35,895 nucleotides of DNA from a virus. The DNA lies in IMG/VR virus record IMGVR_UViG_3300036832_000705, positions 1-35,895 of that record; one strand, 5' to 3'. The notes under the pieces were generated by a model, which searched no databases, was not told the origin of the DNA, and saw only the letters and a program-made list of their open reading frames with translations. Shown piece by piece: positions 1 to 5,957 of the stretch (positions within the stretch are counted from its first letter, which is position 1; each line of letters begins with the position of its first letter). The translations under genes were made by a program, and so were the position numbers.

Positions 1-18
1 GATGGCGCCGGCCACCCT

Positions 19-57
19 GTAACTTTTTCATCGCACGATCGTGACCGGAAAAGTTAC
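19..57. promoter_or_regulatory. Inverted repeat, possible operator
   Basis: Two perfect 9-bp arms (gtaactttt and aaaagttac) are separated by 21 bp that contain the palindrome cgatcg. The arms are AT-rich in a GC-rich region, which fits a protein-binding site. No adjacent gene is visible to assign it to, so the function is unknown. Confidence 0.3.
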
Positions 58-240
58 GCGGCCGCCGGCGCTGCTAGGGGGGAGAGAAGGCTCCTTTCTG
101 CGAGGGTGGATATCAAAGAATAGGCCGCTGGACGCTACACCCCAAAGTACTGGGCGCAACCCGCGTCGAGCGCGCCCAGCGGACCCCTCGACGGGGTTGC
201 CCGACCGCCCCGGCCGCCCCGGCCAGGGGACCGAATCGGC

Positions 241-279
241 AAAAAAAAAGCCGCCGTCCCGCGTCGTGGGGACGGCGGC
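241..279 (-). terminator. Rho-independent terminator of the leftward operon
   Basis: A perfect 11-bp GC-rich stem (gccgccgtccc / gggacggcggc, 250-260 and 269-279) has an 8-nt loop. On the minus strand it is followed by nine T residues (nine A at 241-249 on the plus strand). It lies about 50 bp past the stop of the last leftward gene. Confidence 0.9.
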
Positions 280-326
280 CTCGAGGTGCGCGGCCGCAGG
301 GAACCGGCCGGCCGCGGGGAGGTCGC

Positions 327-1028
327 TTACCGCCGCGGCGCCGGCTGCCCGCCCGGATCGATCGGATGGGCCGGCGCTGGCGGCGGTGCAATCGGTTGCG
401 TGACGACAGGGCCGCCCGGGGCGATCGGATGCGTCGCCTCGGGCCCACCTGCGATCGGGTGCGTGGGAACGCCGTCCGGTGCCATCGGCGGCCTCGGCAC
501 CGTCGAGGGCGGGATGACGATCGGATGCGTGGGTTTGAGGTTGACGTCAATCGTCGTCCACCGATACCCGACCCCCGGGATCCACACAAAGCACATCAGT
601 TGCCCGACCGGCCCGGTCGAAACGTAAGGCGGCAATGGCGGCCAGACGCCGCCCGGCGGGATCGGCAGATCGTTGTTGGGGGCGACCGGCAGATAAATCG
701 GGTGGGCCGGATCGATCGGCACCGGCACCCCATAGTCCGGGTCGACCGGGCGTGGCGGCTGCGGCCAGACCGTCGGCGGCAGCGGCAGCCCGTAGTCCGG
801 GTCTACCGGATAGGTCGGCGGCAATACGATCGGGTGCGATGGCCCCGGCGGGATCGGGTGAGAAATCACCGGCGGCAACGGCACGCCCCAGCCGGGATCG
901 ACCGGCCCAGGGATCTCGGGCAGCGAATTGTCGACGACCGGCGGCGGACCACCGGGCGCGATCGGGTGCGCCGGGCGTCCCGGTTTAACGATGATCTTCT
1001 CTTCGAGATAGCCTTCGACAAACGGCAT
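327..1028 (-). CDS. Proline-rich repeat protein
   Basis: This 233-aa protein is dominated by Pro, Gly, His and Ile. The tetrapeptide HPIx (mostly HPIA, HPIV or HPIP) recurs about ten times. A second motif, VDPDYGxPxP, appears at least twice, with related DPGWGVPLPP copies between them. The start was set at 1028 because AGAAGGAAA lies just upstream of ATG, rather than at the in-frame Met further upstream. No enzymatic domain or membrane segment is visible. It is the last gene before the left terminator and is separated from the methyltransferase by about 300 bp, so it may have its own promoter. Low-complexity Pro-rich phage proteins of this type have no known function; a virion or surface-binding role would be a guess. 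Confidence 0.7.
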   Translation of the reverse strand: MPFVEGYLEEKIIVKPGRPAHPIAPGGPPPVVDNSLPEIPGPVDPGWGVPLPPVISHPIPPGPSHPIVLPPTYPVDPDYGLPLPPTVWPQPPRPVDPDYGVPVPIDPAHPIYLPVAPNNDLPIPPGGVWPPLPPYVSTGPVGQLMCFVWIPGVGYRWTTIDVNLKPTHPIVIPPSTVPRPPMAPDGVPTHPIAGGPEATHPIAPGGPVVTQPIAPPPAPAHPIDPGGQPAPRR

Positions 1029-1077
1029 CGTTGATTTCCTTCTGGGTTGTTGGGAAGCGACTACCCGGATTTGCACT

Positions 1078-1112
1078 CTTGCGGCCGGGTCCGGGTTACC
1101 CCCGGCCGCAAG
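1078..1112. other. Strong hairpin in intergenic region
   Basis: Perfect 12-bp arms (cttgcggccggg / cccggccgcaag) surround an 11-nt loop. No T-run follows on either strand, so it is not a standard intrinsic terminator. It could be a processing or stability element in the 5' leader of the proline-rich gene. Confidence 0.5.
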
Positions 1113-1145
1113 AAATTCGCCGTCCGCCGCTGCGGCGGTCTGTCG

Positions 1146-1198
1146 CATGAACAAATTGTCGTCAGCGTTTCGTTAGCGTTGTTCATGAACAGATGTTC
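1146..1198. promoter_or_regulatory. Palindrome cluster, candidate operator
   Basis: The 9-bp arms catgaacaa and ttgttcatg (1146-1154 and 1179-1187) form an inverted repeat. The second arm overlaps the perfect 10-bp palindrome gttcatgaac at 1181-1190, followed by gaacagatgttc (GAAC-N4-GTTC) at 1187-1198. Such overlapping dyads are typical of repressor operators. GAAC-N4-GTTC resembles the Bacillus-type SOS box, but alphaproteobacterial LexA uses a different spacing, so the binding protein is not identified. Confidence 0.35.
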
Positions 1199-1324
1199 TG
1201 CGTGAATGAAACCGGAACGCACAGCCCAAGTCCGATTGCCCCTTACCCCTCTATAGGGGAATTTGGACAGATTGCTTGCGCGGACACGCAGCTGACGATT
1301 GCGCGCGCGATTTGCGCATCGGTT

Positions 1325-2092
1325 CTATCGATAGACGGCGGCGATGTGGCGGGCGAGCGGGAGCGGGATTTTGGCGATCATGGCGCTGGCGGCTTTGCGG
1401 CGCGGAGAATCCGAACTGTGCTGCCGCAACGGATGATCATTGCTGCCAAACCATCCTTCTGCACCACCTCCAGGCACCTTGCGCCCATCCGGGTTCTGTC
1501 CCGTGCCGCTGGTGGTGTTGTGGGCGATGTTGAACCACGAACCGCCAGTATTCTTGATTTCCTCGCGAAATCGCTTTTCGCTCGTTCCGTTGAAACTGTC
1601 GCCTCGGTTCCAGTCGATACCCGGCACCTTGACGCCGCCGATCGGTCTCGGCATCAGCGCCGGGACATCGCCCCAGAGGTAGAACGAGCCGTAGTTCCAG
1701 CGGGCTCGGCCGACCCACGGCTGGGCGCCCCGGACGTTCTCGACCACGATCGGGATGCGTCGCCCGGCCGCTTCGCACGCTTCGCGCTGGATGCGGAAGC
1801 AAGCCTCGAACAGCGTGTTGTCGGGCGGCGGTAGGGCCTTGGCGCGCTTCCAAGGCATCGCCCGGTAGCTGTAGGCTTGGCAGGGCGGCGAGGCGACGAT
1901 CAGCGCCGCGTCGCGGAATTGCGAGCCGTGTAGCGTAAGCACGTCCTGCACCACGAGTTGAGCCGGGTAGTGGTGATCGCCGTATCGGTGCGCCTCGATG
2001 TCAAAGCCCACGACGCCGTACCCCTCGAGGAGCAAGCCCTCGGTCCAACCGCCGAGGCCGCAGAACAGATCAATCCCGAGCGGTCTGCTCAC
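1325..2092 (-). CDS. DNA (cytosine-5) methyltransferase
   Basis: This 255-aa enzyme should transfer a methyl group from S-adenosylmethionine to C5 of cytosine in DNA. Motif I (DLFCGLGGWTEG, residues 8-19) binds the cofactor. Motif IV has the catalytic Cys (PPCQ, C71) and motif VI is VENVRG (about 117-122). The C-terminal segment with RKAASAMIAKIPLPLA fits the terminal conserved motif of the family. It is shorter than the usual 300-400 aa, so the target-recognition region is small. The GTG start at 2092 overlaps the upstream TGA as GTGA; a longer frame extends upstream but is antisense-free overlap with the neighbour. No restriction endonuclease is next to it, so it looks like an orphan phage methyltransferase, probably protecting phage DNA or altering regulation. 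The target sequence cannot be read from the protein. Confidence 0.88.
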   Translation of the reverse strand: MSRPLGIDLFCGLGGWTEGLLLEGYGVVGFDIEAHRYGDHHYPAQLVVQDVLTLHGSQFRDAALIVASPPCQAYSYRAMPWKRAKALPPPDNTLFEACFRIQREACEAAGRRIPIVVENVRGAQPWVGRARWNYGSFYLWGDVPALMPRPIGGVKVPGIDWNRGDSFNGTSEKRFREEIKNTGGSWFNIAHNTTSGTGQNPDGRKVPGGGAEGWFGSNDHPLRQHSSDSPRRKAASAMIAKIPLPLARHIAAVYR

Positions 2093-2700
2093 CAGGAAGC
2101 CAGGCGGCTCGCCGCCACATAGAGCAGGCGCTGCGCGCCGCTCTCGGCCTCCGCGCCGAGCGGCGCGCGCCAGGCGATCGTCAGCGCCCCGACCAAGGCA
2201 TCGAGCACCGGCGGTACGGCGACCACGCAGCGCCGGCGCATGCCGAGTGCCGCCAATGCGCGGGTTTCCTCGCTGCCGTCCGAGGTATCGATATCGCGGC
2301 AGACCGTATGTCCCTCGATCATCGCGATCAGCTCCAGCGGGTCGCGCACCGAATAGAACACCGGGCGCGGGTTTGTGGGCGGCTTCCAGGCCGGATCCTC
2401 GCGAGCAAACCCCTCGATGTTGGTGGCCAGATTGTTGTGCAGATCGATGCGCACCAGCACGACCAGGTCGGCGCGCGCCTGCTGCATCAGCTCGATCCCG
2501 AGCTTGAGGGTGAACCGCTCCGGTTCGAGCCGCGGCTTGACCCAGCCCTCCAGCACGCTTTCGGCGAGCTCGCCGCGGCGTTCCCACAACGTCACTCCGA
2601 TGACGCCGGTAACCGCCAGCGCCACCACCGCCATGATCTTCCAGGGACGGTCGACAAAGGCGAGGATCTTCTCGACGATGCCGAGCGTGGCATCAGCCAT
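2089..2700 (-). CDS. Membrane-anchored protein in lysis region
   Basis: This 203-aa protein has one hydrophobic segment at about residues 22-38 (IMAVVALAVTGVIGVTLW) and then a soluble domain of about 160 residues. The soluble part alternates beta-like stretches (DLVVLVRIDL, RCVVAVPPVL, ALTIAW) and is compatible with a GAF-like fold; that is an impression, not a motif match. The start overlaps the endolysin stop as TGATG, and the end overlaps the methyltransferase GTG. Lying directly downstream of a peptidoglycan peptidase, it could be part of the lysis cassette. However, a single N-terminal helix with a large domain is not a classical holin, so a holin or spanin role is unproven. Confidence 0.65.
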   Translation of the reverse strand: MADATLGIVEKILAFVDRPWKIMAVVALAVTGVIGVTLWERRGELAESVLEGWVKPRLEPERFTLKLGIELMQQARADLVVLVRIDLHNNLATNIEGFAREDPAWKPPTNPRPVFYSVRDPLELIAMIEGHTVCRDIDTSDGSEETRALAALGMRRRCVVAVPPVLDALVGALTIAWRAPLGAEAESGAQRLLYVAASRLASW

Positions 2701-3218
2701 CAGGCAGCCGGCGGCAAATCATCACCCGGCTCGAGCGCGGCGAGCATGGTCTCGGGGACGCCGTCCTTGCCCGGCGGCTGGTAATGGCCGCGGCCGCGAA
2801 AACCGCCGAGGTCAAAGTGCATGACATCCCACTCGCCCGAGACCAAGGTGAACTTGCCGCCCCAGGCCAGGCGGCCTTCGAGCTCGGGATAGAGCACCCG
2901 CTGGCAATGGAACACCAGATCGGCGAGCTTGCGATACTCCTCCCAGATCTGGCCGCGCTGGTCGCGCGTCTTGTTGGGCACATGGCGCCCCTGCGGATCG
3001 ACCAATTGCACGTCGATCGCCAGCCCCGAGGCGTGCTGCGAGACCCCGCCGCGGGTGCCGGCCACCGTCGCCCCCGGGCGATGGCCCGAGGTCACCTCGA
3101 GCCGCCAGCCCGCAGGCAGAAAGCGGCTCGCCTCGTCAATGAGATGCACCAGGCGCTGGTCGAGTGCCTCAGAAATTTTGCGTGCCGGGTCCGATAGCCG
3201 GTGCCGTGGCGCCCGCAT
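2700..3218 (-). CDS. Endolysin, M15-type peptidoglycan peptidase
   Basis: This 172-aa protein is likely a zinc peptidase cutting peptidoglycan stem peptides (VanY / L-Ala-D-Glu or D-Ala-D-Ala peptidase family). The family pattern SxHxxGxAxD is present as SQHASGLAID (H62, D69), and the second metal site appears as VMHFD (H134). TSGHRP at 43-48 also matches the family. The size fits a single-domain phage endolysin without a cell-wall-binding domain. GAGGA lies 9 nt before the ATG at 3218. It sits between a tail fibre gene and a membrane-anchored protein, and the stop overlaps the next start, which suggests a lysis cassette. A second, virion-type M15 domain occurs in the gene at 9470-11224; the two are different proteins. 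Confidence 0.88.
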   Translation of the reverse strand: MRAPRHRLSDPARKISEALDQRLVHLIDEASRFLPAGWRLEVTSGHRPGATVAGTRGGVSQHASGLAIDVQLVDPQGRHVPNKTRDQRGQIWEEYRKLADLVFHCQRVLYPELEGRLAWGGKFTLVSGEWDVMHFDLGGFRGRGHYQPPGKDGVPETMLAALEPGDDLPPAA

Positions 3219-3230
3219 GGGAGGAGATCC

Positions 3231-4466
3231 TCAGCTGTGTTCCAATGCTTCGAGGCGCTGCACGACCTCCTTTAACGCGTTGACCAGGGCGTAGATCAGC
3301 GGTGTGGCGTCCAGCGTGTAGTAAGGCTGCGCGATCGGGTCGCGGCGCTCGGTCAGTCTTTCGCCGACCATTTCCGGCATGACGCCGAGCACCTCCTGCG
3401 CCACCAGCCCGTAATAGGTCTTGCCGTCGGCGATCGTGTCGCCCTGCCCGTTGAACTGGTACGACACCGGGCGCAGCCGGCGGATCGCGGAGAGCCCCGC
3501 CGGGTAATCCGCGATGTTCCGCTTTAGCCGCACATCGGAGGCAGTGTCGCCCCAGGCGCCGCCGCCGGGCTTGTAGGCGCCGCCGTAGACATTGAGATCG
3601 CCATTCTGGACCCGCGCGCCGCCGTTGAGCTGCGCGTAACCGGTGACGTTGAGGCCAAAGTCGAGATCGAGACTGCCGTCGGCGCCGAAATAGCCCCAGG
3701 CCGCCGTCGGATTGCCGGAGCCGTCCATCGCCCCGAAATTGAGCCCGCTCGTGCCGACCCACATGCCGGAAATCGCACCGGATGTGTTGTACATGGTCAG
3801 ACTGGGCGCGTTGCTCCCCTCCACCACGATGCGGTTGCCGGTCGCGAACAGCGGACCGCTGACCGTGGCCCCGCCGTTGACGGTCAGACCGCCGCAGGTC
3901 ACCCCGCCGGCCACGGCGGCGGCACCGGTCACGCTGAGCCCATCGATCGTTGCCCCGCCGTTGACGTTCGCTCCGCCGTTGAGCGTGACCCCGCCGGCGA
4001 CCGCGAGGGTCGAGTTCAGGGTCGCGGGCCCGGTGATCAGCGTCGTCGGCAGCTGCGCGTAGTTGCCGGCGGTCAGGTTCTGCCCGACCGCCAGATTGCC
4101 GCTGAGGGTGCCACCGCCGGCGACCGTCACACCGCCGTTGAGCGTGGTCCCGCCGGCGACCGTGAGCGTGCCGGTCGCCGTCAGATTGCCGTTGACCGTC
4201 TGATTGCCGGTGTTGGCGACGACCTGGTCGAACCGGGCATAGTCGGTCGGGTTCGACGCCGGGGCGACGCTGGTATGCTTGAACCCGCCCATCGGCAGGT
4301 TTGCCGAGGGCGTTGTGTAACCGTCGAGATTGACGGTCCGCATCAGCCCCTGAGTGATGTCGTTGGTGTCGGCATCCATGCGGTCGGCAAGGATGTCGAA
4401 CCCGGCCGCGGCGTCCGCGACCCACGAGTGAAGGCGGTTGAAGTTGCCGCCCGACTGCCACGGCAT
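3231..4466 (-). CDS. Tail fibre with C-terminal S74 intramolecular chaperone
   Basis: This 411-aa trimeric-type fibre starts with an attachment-like domain (residues 1-85). The shaft (about 86-230) is built of short Gly/Asn/Thr/Val repeats such as NGGVTVAGG and NGGANVNGG. The last 102 residues form a peptidase S74 (endosialidase-type) chaperone: SDVRLKRNI begins at S310, where family members cleave themselves after folding. YYGLVAQEV and the coiled end LVNALKEVVQRLEALE also fit. In this family the released chaperone leaves a mature fibre tip near residue 309. It is the first gene of a leftward unit, divergent from small plus-strand genes, with a TGGCCA palindrome just upstream. The receptor cannot be predicted. 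Confidence 0.9.
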   Translation of the reverse strand: MPWQSGGNFNRLHSWVADAAAGFDILADRMDADTNDITQGLMRTVNLDGYTTPSANLPMGGFKHTSVAPASNPTDYARFDQVVANTGNQTVNGNLTATGTLTVAGGTTLNGGVTVAGGGTLSGNLAVGQNLTAGNYAQLPTTLITGPATLNSTLAVAGGVTLNGGANVNGGATIDGLSVTGAAAVAGGVTCGGLTVNGGATVSGPLFATGNRIVVEGSNAPSLTMYNTSGAISGMWVGTSGLNFGAMDGSGNPTAAWGYFGADGSLDLDFGLNVTGYAQLNGGARVQNGDLNVYGGAYKPGGGAWGDTASDVRLKRNIADYPAGLSAIRRLRPVSYQFNGQGDTIADGKTYYGLVAQEVLGVMPEMVGERLTERRDPIAQPYYTLDATPLIYALVNALKEVVQRLEALEHS

Positions 4467-4491
4467 GCTGGCAAATCCTCTCTTGTTTCGC

Positions 4492-4512
4492 GATGGCCAA
4501 TGGCCATATAAT
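4492..4512. promoter_or_regulatory. TGGCCA palindrome with TATAAT in divergent region
   Basis: The core atggccaatggccatata spans 4493-4510 between the leftward fibre gene and the rightward gene at 4549. It overlaps TATAAT at 4507-4512 on the plus strand. ttgttt at 4482-4487 is a poorly spaced -35 candidate (19 bp). A copy differing at one central base lies at 33986 upstream of the portal-like gene, with the AT-rich flank in the same orientation. It is probably a promoter or operator shared by phage transcription units. Confidence 0.5.
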
Positions 4513-4548
4513 GGGCCCCCACCCAGCGCCCAGGAAGGGAGCCCTCGG

Positions 4549-4824
4549 ATGCTCGATTTGATTTTTTTTTGTACTGGCCCGATAGCCGGTTATGACCAGC
4601 CGTCAATTTGTCATTCCGGCAAGCCCAAGCCGCACAAGTGTTATGCTCTCAGCCCGGCGCCAGGACGTGAAGATTGGGTGTTTGTTATCAACCCACCGGA
4701 CCAGCGTAGCCGCGATGGCTGGTGGTGCCCGGCCTGCGCCCAGCAATTGCGGGAAATGATGCAACAGAACGGCTTTGAGATCATTGCCGAGAATATCCCG
4801 CTGCCGCCCGAGGGACGGGCATGA
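4549..4824 (+). CDS. Small cysteine-rich protein, possible zinc ribbon
   Basis: This 91-aa plus-strand protein has Cys residues in FFCTG, ICHSG, HKCY and WWCPAC. The spacing suggests a zinc-binding fold closed by the CxxC pair, followed by a helix (AQQLREMMQQNGFEIIAE). The start at 4549 is chosen because AGGAAGGGAG sits about 8 nt upstream; the frame is open further upstream but lies in the divergent promoter region. It is the first of three small rightward genes, opposite to the surrounding operon. No function can be assigned; small zinc proteins in phages are often regulators or host-takeover factors. Confidence 0.6.
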   Translation: MLDLIFFCTGPIAGYDQPSICHSGKPKPHKCYALSPAPGREDWVFVINPPDQRSRDGWWCPACAQQLREMMQQNGFEIIAENIPLPPEGRA

Positions 4825-4840
4825 GCGTCGCCCCGGGACA

Positions 4841-5143
4841 ATGACCATGACCATTCCAACGGACGATCAGACAAAGGGTCGCCGTGCACTTCGATCAGCC
4901 GGTCGCCGTGCATTTCGATCAGCCGCCGAGGCTGCCATGATCTTGGACGCGACCGGCGGCAGCCGGCGGGCGGCCTGGCATCTAACGATCACCCGCGAAG
5001 AGAGCGGCCAGCCGCACCTGGTCTTTCACGCCAAGAGCCTCGAGGCCGACGAGCTCAAGGCCTGCGCCCGCGCGGCCCGCCGGCGGCGCGGTGATCTCAA
5101 GATCATGCTGCGCGCCCCCTCGGGCGCGATCACCGAGCTTTAG
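4841..5143 (+). CDS. Small basic protein, unrecognised
   Basis: This protein is 100 aa if translation begins at the ATG at 4841; an in-frame ATG at 4937, preceded by GAGG, would give a 68-aa core. The optional N-terminal part contains an 8-residue tandem duplication (GRRALRSA / GRRAFRSA) from a 24-bp DNA repeat. The core reads AWHLTITREESGQPHLVFHA and then a helical, basic stretch (LKACARAARRRRGDLKIMLR). The alternating pattern could be a small alpha/beta fold. I do not recognise the family. It lies 16 bp after the Cys-rich gene and just before a small membrane protein gene, so the three are probably cotranscribed. Confidence 0.5.
   Translation: MTMTIPTDDQTKGRRALRSAGRRAFRSAAEAAMILDATGGSRRAAWHLTITREESGQPHLVFHAKSLEADELKACARAARRRRGDLKIMLRAPSGAITEL
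4877..4924 (+). repeat. 24-bp tandem duplication
   Basis: Two adjacent 24-bp units (4877-4900 and 4901-4924) differ at a single base. Being a multiple of three, the repeat duplicates eight residues in frame in the small basic protein, or lies in its leader if the later start is used. Confidence 0.85.
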
Positions 5144-5157
5144 GGGAGGACCCGCTG

Positions 5158-5298
5158 ATGATGCCGACCTGGCTTTTCCTCGGGCTATCGATGGTCGTGA
5201 TCGGCCCGTTCCTCGGAGTGCTCGCGCAAGCTCTCCTCAGGTCTCCCACGTTTTGGCTGCTGCTCGGCTTCGTGCTGCTGATCCTGTATCACGGCTAA
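5158..5298 (+). CDS. 46-aa two-helix membrane protein
   Basis: This short ORF encodes 46 residues with two hydrophobic segments, LFLGLSMVVIGPFLGVLA (about 6-23) and FWLLLGFVLLILY (about 32-44), joined by a short polar linker. GGGGAGGA lies 8 nt before the ATG at 5158, a strong ribosome binding site. It is the last of three rightward genes and ends 15 bp before the stop of a convergent gene. The size and topology are compatible with a small class II holin or another phage membrane effector, but no motif separates these possibilities. The endolysin gene lies about 2 kb away on the other strand. Confidence 0.6.
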   Translation: MMPTWLFLGLSMVVIGPFLGVLAQALLRSPTFWLLLGFVLLILYHG

Positions 5299-5313
5299 TC
5301 CCGGCAACCGGGG

Positions 5314-5946
5314 TTATGCCGCCAGCGCCAGATTTTGCGCGGCGAGCTCCAGCGCCACCGGCAGCGGCACCCACCATTGATTGACCGGGAAATCGATCGT
5401 GTCGCGGCCGACCTTGAAGCTAAAGGGTTTGGTGACGCGGATTGGCACAAAGACTGTGTCGTCACTCGGAAACCCGAAATGAAACCAGAAACGCCGCGCC
5501 TGCGCGATAAAAGGCAGCACCTCGGCGCCCGCCGCATCCTGCGTCCGCTGCACCTCCTCGATCCGCCGCCGCACCTCCTCGATCCGCCGCTCCCGCTCGC
5601 GCTGCGCTTCCTCGGCCTGCCACCGGCGGGCGGCGAGATCCTCTTTGGCCTGGCGCCTGGCGCGCTCCTCGGCTTCCCATATCGCTTGCAGCCTGGCCGC
5701 ACGCCCTGGGTTTTGCCGCTCTTCGTGCTCAACCTCGTAGGCGCGGACCTCCTCCCAGGTGAAAAACACAAAGGCGTGCTCGCCGTGCCGGCGCCGATAA
5801 AAGGCCTGGTAGGAATCCCCGGAATGCGGGGCGGCCAATTCGCCGACATCGAGCCGCCCGGTACGCTGCACCCGTTCGAGAAGATCGGCATAATCCGCCG
5901 GCCAGCGCTGCAGCGCCGTCTCTTTTGGCCACCATCCCCGCGCCAT
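5314..5946 (-). CDS. Coiled-coil virion-region protein, unrecognised
   Basis: This 210-aa protein has a long charged helix rich in Glu, Arg and Gln at about residues 68-138 (for example EEVRRRIEEVQRTQDA), typical of a coiled coil. It is flanked by an aromatic N-terminal part (WWPKET, YQAFYRRRHGEHAFVFFTWE) and a beta-like C-terminal part (FWFHFGFPSDDTVFVPIRV). It follows the large ejection-type protein gene by 12 bp and is the last gene before the convergent small genes. Position suggests a tail- or ejection-associated accessory protein, but this is inference from order only. No clear Shine-Dalgarno is seen before its ATG. Confidence 0.65.
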   Translation of the reverse strand: MARGWWPKETALQRWPADYADLLERVQRTGRLDVGELAAPHSGDSYQAFYRRRHGEHAFVFFTWEEVRAYEVEHEERQNPGRAARLQAIWEAEERARRQAKEDLAARRWQAEEAQRERERRIEEVRRRIEEVQRTQDAAGAEVLPFIAQARRFWFHFGFPSDDTVFVPIRVTKPFSFKVGRDTIDFPVNQWWVPLPVALELAAQNLALAA

Positions 5947-5957
5947 GCCGGTATTTT

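Larger units (their letters stand above)
1..326. other. Gene-free left end
   Basis: I find no credible gene here. Open frames on both strands are Arg/Pro/Gly-rich shadows without a ribosome binding site. The stretch holds an inverted repeat near the edge and, next to the leftward gene that stops at 327, a strong intrinsic terminator. Both are listed separately. Confidence 0.6.
1029..1324. other. Intergenic region with hairpin and palindromes
   Basis: This gap of about 296 bp separates the methyltransferase stop from the proline-rich gene start. No gene was found. It contains a 12-bp-stem hairpin and a cluster of palindromes built on catgaaca, both listed separately. It is the likely site of a promoter for the proline-rich gene, but I cannot point to clear -35/-10 elements. 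Confidence 0.55.

Noticed and set aside
1187-1198. LexA (SOS) box
   Set aside because: GAAC-N4-GTTC fits the Bacillus-type box, but the likely proteobacterial host uses other spacing. Kept only as an unspecified palindrome.
5299-5316. Terminator between convergent genes
   Set aside because: aatcccgg/ccggggtt forms only a short imperfect stem and lacks a T-run on either strand, so I do not list it as a terminator.
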